Below, piece after piece: positions 11,188-26,100 of a stretch of DNA of 64,000 bases (position 1 is the first letter of the stretch; each line of letters begins with the position of its first letter). The DNA is from Aurelia coerulea. Lineage: Eukaryota; Cnidaria; Scyphozoa; Semaeostomeae; Ulmaridae. The translations under genes were made by a program, and so were the position numbers. The notes under the pieces are model-generated. The model worked only from the letters and a program-made list of their open reading frames with translations, was not told the origin of the DNA and did not search any database. The stretch covers positions 15,297,501 through 15,361,500 of the forward strand of contig CM076959.1 in NCBI GenBank assembly GCA_039566865.1. Reading direction: 5' to 3'.

Positions 11188-14100
11188 CTGAAAAAAAATA
11201 TAAACGTGAGGTTACTGAAACTGAAAATTGTGACACTGATATTTTCCAGTTCAGAAAAAGTATCGGAATTTGAGGAAGACAATATTACAGAGCCACAATC
11301 TTAAAAAAATGTTCCAAGCTTAGGCACGCGCGGGGATTGAAATTTCCACTTGATGTACCAGCAAACAAATAGTAAACTAGGAACACTTGAAGTGTCGTAC
11401 GAAAATCTTACTTTTAATTGCGAGTTTCATACAGCCCATGATCCATATGGGACACGAAAAGTTATCTTTAGATTCAACTAAAAAAATGCTCGAGGCAACG
11501 TTAAAATATATTCAGGCCTCAGAACAGTTTCAGTAAGTTGCTAAGTTTGTTGTTAAAAACCTCCTCTCTCTCGTAATCTGTTTTTTCTCACATTTGTTTT
11601 TTGTTGTTTTAATTTTCTTTGACGGAATTATGTCATTGTTATTTGCCATTTGCTATTTCGTAATATGTAATTTGTAATATTCAAATGTAACATTAATCTG
11701 AATCTCTATGTTAAATGTTATGGTCGCAGGGTTGCTATGTATTTCCATGCTCCTTGTGGCATAGTCTTGTAACCTTTGTCTGTTGATTGTAAATTTCATT
11801 TGAATATATAAAAAAAAAATCCATATGAGCATAAAGTAGACGTAAAGCCAGCATAGGGCTCAAATCTTTAAAATCCTACGAAAATTTGGTTGTAAAATTC
11901 AATTCCATTTTTCTTTGAATCAAAGTGCTTGAAAGGTACTGAGGGTACTTTGCTGTAAATCTGCCATTGACATTTTAGTATATCTTGATTAGTTTCAAAA
12001 GGGTTGAATTTGAAGCATTTTCTAAAGAATTCATGGAAAATTTTGAAAAAAATTAAATAATATTAAATACTAAATCAACAGAGGGAACATGCTATAATCT
12101 TCAAGGAAACCATAGTTTATAAAGATCTACGATATGGGGTCAACAAGAAATCTATAGCCCTTCTGGTTTAGGATTTAGAAATTTGCGGATGTCATATCAT
12201 CAAATATAATACCGTAAAAGCTCTATTAAGCCCCCGGGGCCTTATTTAAGTTTGGATACTTTTTAGTCCTTTTTGCACCGCATTTTGGGCTTAAACATAC
12301 GAGTTCACGAGTTAAATACATGAATTCGACAAAGTTTTATCTCAAAACACATCAAAATTAACATGCAAACTAATTTAACTCAATAAATGGAGAATCTTTG
12401 GTAACCTCTGGAATTTGATATAAGTAGGGGGGGGGGGGAGCTTAATAGAGAGGGGGCTTAATATAGCTTTTACGGTAATCAAGATATCAAACAACTTCTA
12501 CACCAGCTCTACAGCAAAGTACCCTAAGTTCCATTCAAGCACTTTAATTCGAAGAAAAACGTGACAGAATTTTAAACCGACCTTTTTAAAGATTCGAGTC
12601 TATGGTATCTCAGACAAACCTTGTGAAATTCAACATCCATATACGCTGCCCCGCACTCACATTCTTCATCAGTTACAGCAACTCGGTGAGCGTTCTTGAA
12701 GCAATGAACAATCACTTTACATCTGGAAGATAAAAATAGAATCATGAACAAAGAAAGAGGAGAAGATTAAATTTGCCGTACGCTATCTCCATGCACGAAC
12801 ATTGGAGATAGTGGGGTAAGTGGCCGAGAGGCTTACACAGTTTCCATCAGGTGACTGGAGTTCAGCTCGGTCGAACGAGGACAAACTCCGGATGGGTAAC
12901 CCCTCGGAGGTCTGACCTCGCAAAGCATAGGTTCCAAATCTTTTAACTCGGCGTAAAAAGGTGGGTGTAAAATTCAATGACCTATTTCTTCTGATTGAAT
13001 GGCTTGAAAAAATTTTAGATACTTATCTATAATTCTACCGTTGGACTTTTCAGAACTTTCGAATATTTTTCATAATTAAAGCGTATCTTACATTTCAGCT
13101 CATTTGAGGATGTGACGTCATCAAATTTCTAAATCATAAACCAGATGAGTGACAGACTTTTGCTTTTATAAACTATGGTTTTCTTCGAAATTACTTCATG
13201 TTGCGTCAAAAGGTCTGGAAATTACGATGGTTTTAAGTTTTTTTGAAAATTTTTGTTGAATTCTTGAAAAAGAAGAAAAACACTGAACATATGAAAATAT
13301 TGAAGATTTCAGAAAAGTCCAACGGTAGAATTATAGGGAATTAGCTAAAGTCTCTTTGAAGTCATTCAGTTCAAAGAAATAGGTCACTCAATTTTACACC
13401 AGCCTTTCAAAGATTTGGAACCTATGCTACCTCGCAACTCACCTCGCCGTCCCTCGGAATGGATGTTAAACTAGGGGTTCTATGCCTGGATGCAGCAAGC
13501 ATAGTGGGCTTAACTTAGCTTTAGCTTTAAGAAACTAGAAATACCTCCATTACACTTAACATAAGTTATCAAAGAAAGCATAGTTCCATTCCTAGAGTGT
13601 CATCTTGGGAGTAATCCCATCACATTTGACCATTTAACGCATTTTGCCCTTCTCTTGCCACGCTACTGGCATGTACACGAGAGTTGATAAACAGAAAATA
13701 GATATTAAAAACTCACTTGTTGCAAGCCATTCTCCATTTGGGAGCAGAAGATGGATCAAAAATCAAAGTTCCAGTTTCACAGTCGAAACAACTAGTGACA
13801 GACAAAGTTGCCACCGAATGTTTACAAGTTGGATGACTGCATTGATTGCAACACATTCCTTTGCGCATATCTTCAAAGGGTGGGTGGTTGTAACAATATG
13901 GGCATAATGGTGAGCTCTAAAATATAAAACATTACGCGTGGTGAGCTCTAAAATATAAAACACTACACATATGTATCTAGTGTCTTAATAAAGTACCCCT
14001 GTTTTATCTTATATCGCGAAAATTCAAAACAGATGAAAAACAGAACTCGCATTTAATTATCGTAGAGGTGGAGGCAAAAACATAACGCTATCGAATTGCC

Positions 14101-17100
14101 TCCACACCCAACATCACGAATATACGATTACTTCACAATGGCAATAAACTTTACACCGAATTTACATTTGAGGCAATCTTTCAGAAAAAAACGTTCAGAA
14201 AGAACTTTTATTCCCAGCGAATCGTCAAAGAGCTGCTTGCAAGTTAACATCGTCGATGCAAAGGATGTGATAACTGTGCAAAAAACTCTTTGACAGCCTA
14301 AAAGGGGATTCAAAAATTCGAATTCAAGTTGAACTAGATTAGTAACAGTAAACAATCAGGGTTTTATAGGCATTGGCCTTCCAGCCCCTTCATCAACATT
14401 TATTGTTATTATCATTATAGTCAATGCAGCACCCGTGGCAAAGTCAGATTAATCCAACTTCTTCGTAGATTTTGTAATACAATAGCAACAGTTGCGTTTG
14501 ATTGACAGCTGGATTTAAAGCGATTAGCGACTAGATAGACAAAGGAAATTCTGTCAACGAGCAATTCAAAACAAGCAAAGCCACACAAGTTTCCCTGAAA
14601 CTAGTAGGGCAAACTCTTGCCTTGTTCAAACGAAAGATTGTTTTTAGGAGAAGTTATGTGCTTGTAACGAGAGAAGAAGGGTAATTCTAAAGTTCTGTTT
14701 GGCGGATTTTGTTTTATTTGATACAAAAGCCAAGCAGGAGGCATTGTAATTCTCGCATATTAAGGGCTTAAATGAAACGATTAAAAAACAGCTCCTGAAT
14801 TAAATAAACAAAATCCGCCAGAGAGAACTTTAGATTTACCCTTCTTCTTTCGTTATAAGCACATAACTTCTCTTAAAAACAACCAGTTGTGATGTTGAAA
14901 TCACTAACAAAAGACCTGTCCTCTAAATAATTACCAAGCCTTTATTCTCTTGGATCATACTTTGTTTCGAGAATAAACGGGGTCAGATCGTTATCACCTA
15001 CACGAATTTCAGTGTGCAGCAAAATTACCGAGGCCTGTCTAATTTCATTCTTTGATATTGTCTTATTGATCCAATCAGCAGCACGACAGTGTGCCTTTGA
15101 GTGAAGGAGATAATGTTACACACCTTTCCACCTCTTCCAGCCCATAGCAGAAGCTCAAACTCATCCAGGGGGCAACGAAGCTCCTACATGGGAGAGAAAT
15201 AGATCAAAGGGACAGGATAGGTTATTAATATTATAGTATTGGTATTAGTATTAGAAGATTTTCAAATTGTAAAGTGTTTGGCACGGCGCCCTGAAAATCA
15301 ATCATACTGAATAACGAAGCTACCATGGATAAATAATTTTAGAATGACAAAAAAAAAAAAATGAAAAATGATAAGAGATATCAAGAAAAAGCATTCATGT
15401 GGCGGTTTTTGATGAGCTACTTCGTTGTTATTAGAGCAGCATTGCCCTTGTTTTTCAGCCAACCTTTTCGGCCGCCAGCTGCTGATCTGTTTTCCAATTC
15501 TTCAAAAAGCTTGGGCCTAGGAATGCCATATTTTCATTGGAAACAAAGTTGCTTCTTTGCTATAATTCTACCGTTGGATTTTTCAGAAATAGTCCATATT
15601 TTCAGAATTAGAACGTTCTCTTCTTTCACAAGAATTAAATTCAAGTGTTGTAAATTTCTTAGAAATCAAAAAAGGTTAATTGCATTGTTTTAATAATAAC
15701 ACAGTAACCACTTGTCACATTGGCTAAAAGAGGGTCTCAAGTATTTTTGTCGCGTCGAATCGAACTGTATTAAAAACGGCAGAATCTGCTGTGCTTAAAT
15801 CTTTGATTTAATCATCGTCCTTTTGCCGTGTCGCATTGAAACTAAAATGGTTAAAAAGGCAATGTTTACCAAATGCGCAAACGCAGTCTTTGATCACACA
15901 TAGAAACCGGCAACCACGGCCTAGCATTGATTAACTAAATGCGGCAGAAATACGATGTTTACATCAAGTCGTGTTTCTGCCATTCAACACAACAGAGCTG
16001 GTGAACTCCTGCCGCTTTAACGATTTAGGACGGTTGGTGATTTAAAAATCGTTTTCGTGTCGAATTTAATTGACATGTGGAGCTTTTTAGCAGCATCTAT
16101 TAGATTCGACAGTTGTGGACACTTGGGGAGGGGGCAAGGGGTGCGATGGCCCCCTTAATGCTGGCTAGAACATAAACCAATTGTTGGAGAACAATGGAAA
16201 TAAACAATGTTTATTAACTGAAATAATAGCTTCATCCCCCCTCCCCCCGCCAATAGTCGGCAAAGTGTCCACCACTGAAGTTTGACACGGCAAAAATACG
16301 ATGTTTCAACAAGGCCTAAGTTGAAATCCATCCTATGTATCTGTATCGAGAACGGAACAATGAAACGTAAAGCTCATTCACAGCAACCACACAAATGGGG
16401 CACATTTATCTTTGGATTCCCTGTAGAATCTGCAAACTATTATCTTTCTCCTACGGAATACTGCAGCATTTTAAAGAACATTCATCTTTACGCTGCAATA
16501 TTTTGCTGCCAGCCAAGGTTAGTAACTGGAGAAGATTCAATGAAACAATCAAGTGAAGATTCAATGAAACAAATAAGTGAGAATTCTGCAAAACCTAAAA
16601 TCATCTGTGAAACAGGGAAAAGACTTTGCAAAACTATTGAATATTAAAAAAGAAAGATAACTAAACAATGAACCAAAAGATACCTTAAAAAGTTTGACAT
16701 TTCCATCCCCTGGCAAACTATACGTTTCATCACAATGTGCACAATGCAAGCGGCATGGTTTTTGCACAATGAGCTTCATGAATCGATGGCACTTTCCACA
16801 CCTATGGGAATGTTAGACAATGAGTTATATTCCTTATAGCGATCAAAAAGACATAAAGACCCAAAAGACTGAATACATACACGAGCGGTACAACAAATAT
16901 TGGTTGGAAAATTTTGTGATTTTTAAGATTAAACTAGCCACATAATGTTGCAATTTTTAAGATTAAACTAGCCACAATGCTTTCACAGTGACTTCCTGTC
17001 ATTTAGTAGGCCCTTGGAAATTATGCTTAAATCTGTGAAAATATTGCTTGCTGGAGTCCTCGTAACTGAGTAAGAATAGTTTAAGAGCGCGTCGAATAAG

Positions 17101-20100
17101 TTTGAACAAGTTTGTTTGAAAAGTTCTATACACCCCCGTCTAAGTGCCCCGGCGAGAGTTCAGATGTTCACCGGGGTCCTAGTGACCGAAAAATATGGTC
17201 AAATTTTCACCGGGGAGTTCCCCAATTATGTAACGAGGACGGTATAATTATTGGCGGGGAACTGTCTCTACTGACATATTTTCTCAAAATTCTCCCCGGG
17301 GTTCGCCAAATTGCAGCCGAGGTTTCACTTGTGAGGCACTATGTACCGGGGAGATTAACGTCTTGTCCGGGGACCGATTTTGCTCCAATTTTTTCACCCA
17401 GGAAATCACCGGGGAAGGATGCACCGGGGGCACTTAGACGGAGGTGTTTCTACATTATACCTTGAAAGTGGTTTTCCCGTCTCTGATAGTTTTGTGAATG
17501 AAACTTCAAATAATTCATCCATGTTCTCTATATTATCGTGGAAATATTCAAACTTGCTATTGAAGCAATTTATGCCATGCTGTAAAACTGCCTCGTAATT
17601 GGCCTGAATGGAAATAAGAGATGAATCTGTCAAAATACATCGGATCATGGAGCATCGCGGACACCTTTATTTTTTACGAAATTTTGTACGAAATCTTTAT
17701 TCGATACTACTACCTTAAGCGCGAGCGAAGCGGAGAGGTCACTTCATTCGCACTTACGGTAGTAGTATCGAATAAGAAATTCGTACAAAATGTCGTACAA
17801 AAGAAAGGTGTCCGCAATGCTGCATGATCGGATGAGTAAACAAGGCTTAGATATTTGAGAGCCTGTAACTCTCCAAAAATTAATTTGATCCCAATAAACT
17901 GATAATACCCGTGTAGCCAATGTATAAACTTAAATGAGTAAATATATTTTGTCAAAATTGGTCATATCGTTCTGAAACTACGAGCGATTTTATCTTCTAA
18001 AAATCTGCCCTTGTTTGATTCAGCACAAGGTCCCAGTTCAAAATATGAGGTAAAACAAAGAATTTCTTAATCCGAATGCTTGATCCCGAAATCCTGTGAA
18101 ACAGACCTAAAATTCTTGAATCTGAATGCTTCATCTCAAAATCCTTCAAAGGACGCCTAAAGATTTGCATCAAAGTTAGTAGCAACCCAGCCTAACAATA
18201 ATGGGAAAGAGACGAAAATGACTAAATGGCCAATTTTGATTCACCCGGTATGCGAGTTATACCGAGCTAACGCTACAATTCGTTACTTCTGCTTTACAAA
18301 TCCTTGTAATAACAAGGAGAAGGGGCTGAAACTATGTCACAAAACTACTAAATTCACATCGCCGGAGCCAACAAAATCCGTTATATATTTTTTAGGACAC
18401 CAGGTATATACTTGTAATAGTAGTTAACCCTGCATTTGATGCACATCATATCAAAACATAAAAACATACGAAACAAAGCGAAATATCAACTTTCAGACTC
18501 TACGCTTTTGTCTACGCTAAAGACCCATTGTCAAACATGATCCTTTGTGTGCCCAATGAAACGCAAGGCAAAGAGAACTTAGGCTAGACTGTCGACTTTT
18601 GGGCCACAAAGGATCATGCTTAGCAGTGGACTTTTAATTTCAACTTCTCTCCAAAAATATTTGTTACCTTTCCCATGGAAATTAGATTCAACTGCTTTTC
18701 CACAGACGCACGCATTGTCGGTAGCACCAGCTCAGGATCAATCTGAAAAAATATCATCATTTTGAAAACACTTTGCAGTTCTGGAACATGACCTGGGCAG
18801 ATTCAAGTGGCTGTACAACCCGTCCTCTCTGCGTGGCGCTGCGTGTAAAATCATCGAATGGGTTGAGGCAAAACACAACATAGCTAATGGCGATTTTGCA
18901 CAGAGAACAGTAATCGCAAGTATCTGCGACAATCATGGTGATCGAAGCTTTGATGAAGAATTTGTTCAATTTGTCTAATGCCAAATACTTGAAAGGTTTA
19001 AAAGATCAAAAGTTCCATCACTTTTCATAAGCATAGACAAGATGAAACTTACGTAGAAGCTGCGATGAAATTGGCCGCCATGTTTAGTTACATGTGCGGA
19101 TTGTCTCGTATTTTCCGATTGTTTACGAAGGTCTTGTACAGCCAGCGATTAGCAAAATGTGAAAATGGCTACATGTGACGAAGACAAAATTTTAGCTAGT
19201 GTTCACAGAATACCAGCACAGATTGAGAATGTCAGAAGCTTGACGACACCAAAATCTTTGCATCCCCGTGGCCAAGAGGGTAGATTTGGACAACAACAAC
19301 ATTGTCTAGGACTAAAGAACAAATAATTCTCGTTTCGAAAGCTTCCTACACATTTTGTTGCAACTGTTTTAACTTTTCACGCCGTCGCCGTTTCAAAATT
19401 TTGCAATTATGAAACTGCACTGGCACAATTTGTGAAATTTTCATGACGTGTTAACGTGGTCAAAGGCACTCATTGGGTCGTGGAGCCTACCACAGTATCC
19501 TATTCAGCCCTGGGATCAAAACTCTTACGAACGACTACATGCGAAGAAACGCGATTTCAAACCTTTTGATAGCCATGCACAAGGACGATTCCAAGAGGTG
19601 TAGGAATAAGTCTTCTACCACTGTGTACTTGAACATAGTTCCGTTGGCAAATATTGTTGATATGTACTGGGATACTTGCATCCTATGATAAAAATTAATT
19701 ATTTCATTGAGAAGATCGCCCTTTGGTCATCGCAACTTGTTTTGAGCCTGTTTGAGAAATGGTCCACCATTTTTCCATCCGATATAAATCAAAGCCAAAA
19801 TACTAACTGAGTAGTTAGTCTTGTTGGGCAGATAGGTTTCACCGGGCCAGATTCCACTTTTTGGCTTTTCACAATATGCATAGCACCTCACCTTTTCCCA
19901 ATAACTCAAATACTCAATCCGTTTAAGAACGGGAAACTAATGAACCATTTCACAACAGCCCCTTTCACGGGACGGTCCCACGAAGAAAGGATAAATCTCA
20001 TGGTAATTTGAAAACACTTACTCCAAGGAGTGCACCGACATTTCACAGGCTTGTAATAAATATGGGCCAGGGTTTGCCTTGCAATAATTTGAAATGACGG

Positions 20101-23100
20101 TTAGCTTCAGCATTAAGGGTTCAATCGCGCAACGAAGAATTATAAAACACTCACTTATCATAAACTTCACGAAGTCTTTCACGATCTTCATCAAATTCGA
20201 ACATAAAAACATATGAACAGTTTTTTGGGAGTTGGGAAGATAAGCTGAAAAGATTTTGTTAACATGAAACATTGGAAAGGGCGAGTTCCCATGAGAAAAA
20301 GAATGCAAAATTTCAAGCTCACCGTTCCAATGCCATGCTTCTCCATTTTGGTAATCAGTTCACTTTCTGTAAGAAAATCGGGTGGGCTTGTGAACTTCTC
20401 TGCCAATTTCACCTGTCGAAACGAAAGGAAACTTTTTGATTTTTTTGACTTAGGACATTATGACTTAGGCCATTGGAGTAAAGAGTAATAAGTTTTCCTT
20501 CACTGCTGGGACAAGAAACAGGGCCCATTGGGAAAATATCCCACCAGTCAGTACGTTAAAAAAATACCTTGCGTCATTATAATAACCAACCAATCGATTG
20601 ATTGATCAATTAATAGTCGAATGATCATGCAGATGAAAGTGTCAGCGCATATACCTCTTTGATTTCATGAGCATCTCCTTTTTGAAAATGAGGCAATGAT
20701 TCATCGGGTTGGATTGCAAGCCAATACATGACTGCCGTGAAACCAGGGGATTTCACTGTTTTACCTTCACAACTAAATTCTTCTCCATTCACATTGAAAC
20801 GTACTGATGTTTGCATATATTTGCAATCGGGACTGATCTACAAGAGAAAAAACAAGTCACTGTTTTCAGGTTGCGAGCCTCTCTATATTACTTTAGATTC
20901 AGAAGCACTTTACAATTCCATTAACCAAACAGGAAAGACATGTCTTCTCTACAAGAGGAAAATAAAGTTATTGATTTCAGGTAGCGAACCTTTCTATATT
21001 GCTTTAGGTTCAGATGCACTTTGCAATTTCATTACCCCCAAAGAAAAGGCATGTCCTCTTGCCGATTGTTCTGCACTCCCAGGGAAGGATACTGTTGACT
21101 CATGCAGCCGTACAGTCGACGTTCGAAAGTTGCAAATACATTTATCACTGAGGAACCAATTTCCCATCGTTGTAGTGTTGTAGCTACAATACCATGTGTT
21201 CCCAGGAAGCCACACAACCAGGTAGCTAAGGATCTCGCTCAACCATGCGTAACTTTGGCAATTACAATCAAAGTGGGAGAAGTGTACCAAATAAATTCGA
21301 AGATTATTTGAAAATCGACTTTCATGATTGGATGATTATTCAAACATTGCTTTATTAAGGGAGAGAAAATGTTTAGCAGTAAACAGAAATTGCATTGCAT
21401 TTAACGATCAATAGCATGCCTAGAATCCATCCTTGAAAAACCACTTTCATGTCAAACGTGCAATTAAATACAAATAATTTACCTGGGCCTGCATGAAAGG
21501 GTGACTCCTCAAGGCTCTGATATATCATAGACAGCCCTATAATTTGGTTGCCTCTGTTTTATCCCAATATTGCTTCCATTGCGTGGAGCATAGGGGATTA
21601 CAATAGACGATTGCGCTAAAGATGGCGGCGAGGAAGTTTTTACCAAGATGCACTGCGTTATTTAATCGAACTCCTATAGAATCGTCAAAGAATCTTAATT
21701 AGAACGCAATGCATCTCGGTAAAAAATTCCTCGCCACCATCTTTAGCGCAATCGTCTATTGCAGTTCTTGCCTCTGGAAACCACAATGAATAAGAATATT
21801 CAAGGATTTTGCCATGCAAAAAAAAAAAAACAAAATGCAATGAAGATACGATTTTATTCTGAATATCGAAAACAGAGGTGGTACGCTTCTTCCGCTTTGA
21901 CTGTGAATGGGATCTGGCGTATCCACCAATGTGTTTCACGTATTTGGCGTATCCACCAATGCATTCAAATTCCTTCAGGCTTGTAACTGGGATATTTTAC
22001 TGTCGGGTCACATGGAGGCCAGAAGGATGACCCAATCCGAGAACCCCAGAATACAAATGAGGCTTTAGAGCACTGGTTTTAACTAAAAAACAACTGAAAT
22101 GTTCCTGTTTATCATAAAACGACGAAAGATTCTGGAAATAAATACACATGTTGGCTAGTCAATAAGAAATACAAGATTTAGGGAACATTAGCTGTTCAAA
22201 CACCGTGCATTTTTATAACCCCGCCGCACTCGTTAAACTGAGATGCTAAAAAGTTTGCTTACGGTTGCAATGAAATGGCGCACAATGTAGTCATAAATTC
22301 TCCATGAATCTCCAGATAATTCACCTTCGCTGGCTGATTTCATCGGCGTAATTGGAGGGTGGTCACCAGCATCTGAGCCCTTCCTAAAATTAGTGGAAAA
22401 ACTCACTAACCACAAAATCAAATGTTGTAAACATACATACTGGATGAGTAAAAACGATTCCAAATTAAGCCATATTGTATTCAACTATGTCAGACCATTC
22501 GCTCCAGATAGTTTAAAGTTTTCGGAGGTAGCCTTTTTGTAGCCTGCGTGCAGACTTTACTTTCCACTGCGAAGGAGAGTCTACGAGGATCTTGTAAAGT
22601 CTGCGAATTAGCGTCCATTATCAAGTTCTGAGTGAAAAGTTTCGCCTTCGAAGAGGAGCGCAATCTTGCGCAATAAATTGACACTTCAAACAGGAAGGAA
22701 GAATAATCCCCATCATGCGAAGAGAATCCCATCCCACCCACACAACTTCAGAGCCTGCAAACGTTGATAATTCCTTCAAAACAAAGTTTCATCCCAAGTT
22801 ATCAAGTCCCGAAGACAGGCAAACTGGGCGGCACACTTCATCATCGTCGAACTCGTTTACCACGCACAGCAACTTCCTCAATTTTGAATTTACGAAAACG
22901 GTTTTGTGTTGTGTCGCAAACAATGACCACAAAGAGTTGCGAAAAACGTGACGATCCTGTCGGCTTTTGATTGGGTCCTTAGAATCTCAAACTAAATACT
23001 GATTGGCTAACAGACAATAGCCGGACAAAGGCGAGTATCATTGCGCAAGATCTCAGAACTCAATAATGGGCGCTAATTCGCAGACTTTACAAGATCCGCC

Positions 23101-26100
23101 TTGGCTCTCCTTCGCAGTGGAAAGTAAAGTCTGCACGCAGGCTAGCCTTTTTGATACACCGTTTAGAATGGTAAAAGACTGTTTTAGACAGGGTGGGGGT
23201 GGGGTGCTGTCTCCTAATTGGGAGTTTATGAACCAGGACAGCAACGCCAGCCAGAACGTCATCTTGTATCCTGCAAATAAAGTATTCTCTTCTGTACGCT
23301 ACCTTTTACACATTATTACAAAGGCCAAGACGAAACCTCCTTCTTAAGTAAGATGCCCGAGAATCATCATTTTCTCCTTGAAATCTAACATGAAATGTAA
23401 TGAAATGTAATTGATTACATTGCCAATCTGCAAATTCTTTTTCATAAGAAGTACATAAAAGACCAATTTGCCACGATCTAGACATAGCATTTCGCTCCAA
23501 ATTGTATTGCTCTAATAGTAGGGTATAGTATTTCGTAAGTAGTGGAATAAGTAATTTAGTAATTTAGGCATGACTTTTCAAACGGTGGATACAATTTTTT
23601 TTGACAAGGCAGTATAAACAAGATGAAAACCTACTTTGGCTTTGAGATTCCTTCTTTGAGAAGGTCCCTGACACATGATCCCCAAGTATGGTGGCTGGAT
23701 TGCTGCCGAAGTGTTCCGCTGCAAATAAGAAGTATGGATACTCTTCACATTTGAAAATGAACATTATTTCAAATCTAAAATTTTATGAAGGCAATGCAGA
23801 AAAATATCAAGCCTCGGGTCACAATTATTGACCGAGTTTGCAAACAGCGTCTAAAAACCTTCTTCACTCACACGGTACTTGGGGGCTGGGTCACGTAACC
23901 TGTAATCGTTATCATCTATATTGTCTCAGCCATGTGTTCATTCTTTTCTGCACCTATTTTGATGGATGGAGGGAAGAATCTATAACCAAGATATTTTCAG
24001 AAATCCATCGATATTTCTGCAATACTGCAGCATATGACTGTTTTGTTTGTTTCTCTGCAAAATTCAAGAATCCATCTTCAAAATCGAACTTTCATTTTGA
24101 AAAAAAATTAGTTGAAAATCTGTGTGATATGGCCTACCGAAAAGCTACGAAATCACCGTCTTTTCCAAACTAATTTCAAAAAGTAAATCATGCGAGGTTG
24201 ATGAAAATAAAGGCGTTATAATTACGGAGCGCGTTTCGTTCTTCGCAAAAAATGTATGGTCTGTCTCAAAACAGATGTCAAGTGAAAATATCCGCGAAAA
24301 AGAACAATTGAAGTGTTTTGCACTTGCATGGGTACTCTTGCGTTATCGCAAATCCCGTGTGACATCTAATTTGAGATAAACTTTAGGTCTATTCACCAAC
24401 TTACACTAAATCGAAGTTATCTGGGTAATGTGTCGTCTCTGTTCTTGGATAACTGATGTAGCCCTGTAACAAATAACATACACAGGGTGTTTAAAAAAAG
24501 TGTCTGATTTCTAAATTTGAATAAATCTGAAACCAGCAGTAACAATAGTTAGTGAGTGCGGCATTTTGAGCATTCGACACACACCGAATCTTAAAAGAGG
24601 CAACAAAAAAGAGTACTAGAAATAGTCATGAAGTATCAGGCATCAGCTATGATCACCCGTATAAGGGCAAATTACAAAGTGTACCAAAAATAGTCATGAA
24701 ATATCAGGCCATAAGCTATAATCACCTCTATAAGGAGCTACAACAAAATGTACCAAAAATAGTCATGAAATTTTCAGGCATAAGCTATAATTGCCTCTAT
24801 AAGGGGCTATGAGAAAGGTCTTAAATAGTCATTAAGAATCAATTATAAGCAATAACCACACTTATAAGGGTTACGAAAATAAAGAACAAAAGGGTAACAA
24901 AGACAATCATTAAATATTAATCATAAGCTATACTATGATGTTGTTTGTCGTCGTTCTTGGCCTCTGGTACAAAGAGAATGCCTGGTAAATCCTAAATCAC
25001 CTGTGTATATAGTCGCTCCGCAATTTGCATCGTCTGTTGAGGCCCAATGCCTAATGATGCTGATGCGACCCTCAGTAGCTCCACAGTATTCAGTGCACCA
25101 GGCCGAGCCTTTGACTTCTCTTTTTGCTGTACGCTTATCACCCTGAATGCAAAAAAACACGAAGATTACCAAGGTCTGGCCTTTTTGCATACATTAAGAA
25201 TAAAACATACAGTTTGTACATGTTACATACTGTATACTCCGCTATTGTTGAGTACTTTCTAATGAAAGGAACTAACATTGCAGGTAAGACAGAAAATGAT
25301 TTAGACATTTGGTGGACTGTGGAATAAAAAGTACGCGACTGATTTTCAAAGGGAATGTTAATCTATTAGTTAAAGGCTAACTTAGATAAGAAAGAAGATA
25401 GTACGTTAGACGGGCTGTGGAATAAAAAAGTATGCGATTGATTTTCAAAACTGAAATGTTAATCTATCAGTCAAAGGCTAACTTAGATGTGAAAGAAGTT
25501 AACACGTTTTGGCGGGCTGTGTAATAAAAAGTATGCGGCCGATATTCAAAGCTGAAATGTTAATTTATCAGTCAATGGCTAACTTAGATGTGAAAAAAAA
25601 TTGTATTTGGTAAAATCATTCATCTTACAGAACCAGAAATGAGGAAAATGCAGGTGAGGGGGTTTGCATGAGAAAGAAAATTCCACGTTGCATTCTTGCC
25701 CATGCTTTACTTGCCATTTAAATTTATATTCACTACAACTGTCTGTTTCATTGGAAGTAGAAATGATAATAGATCTTACGCTGCAGAAGAACATCCTTTT
25801 ACAATATTGTGGAACATATTGCCAACATCTCTGTCAAAAACTCGAACACGCGCCCAGTCCAACTTGATACACTGTCCTGAACTGAGCTTGATCTGAAATG
25901 AAGAATGGTTGAACATTATCACAGACCTATGTCACTCTCTCGGAGAAGGGGGGGGGGGGTACATGATTTATGGATGGATGGGGGTCTGCCGCCAAGTTTT
26001 CAGAGAGCTACCGTCTTCTAATTACTGAAATTTGCTTTGATACCCACTTTTATAATGAATTTTGGCGGAAGACTGCCCATTTTCACCATTTTTTGCGAAT

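Noticed and set aside
12812..12935. tRNA-like stretch (TGGCCGAGAGGCTTA)
   Set aside because: It has an A-box look, but no B box at proper spacing and no cloverleaf; part of the fold-back flank.
23838..24173. 111-codon plus-strand frame in TOP3B intron 10
   Set aside because: Contains repeat-family sequence (TTTCATTTTGAAAAAA, CTGTGTGATATGGCC) shared with 46885-47185; antisense to a verified gene.
25126..25126. Alternative acceptor for TOP3B exon 9 (gtacag|CAAAAAG)
   Set aside because: The stronger acceptor ttttttgcattcag at 25143-25144 keeps phase with exon 8 and restores the conserved length.
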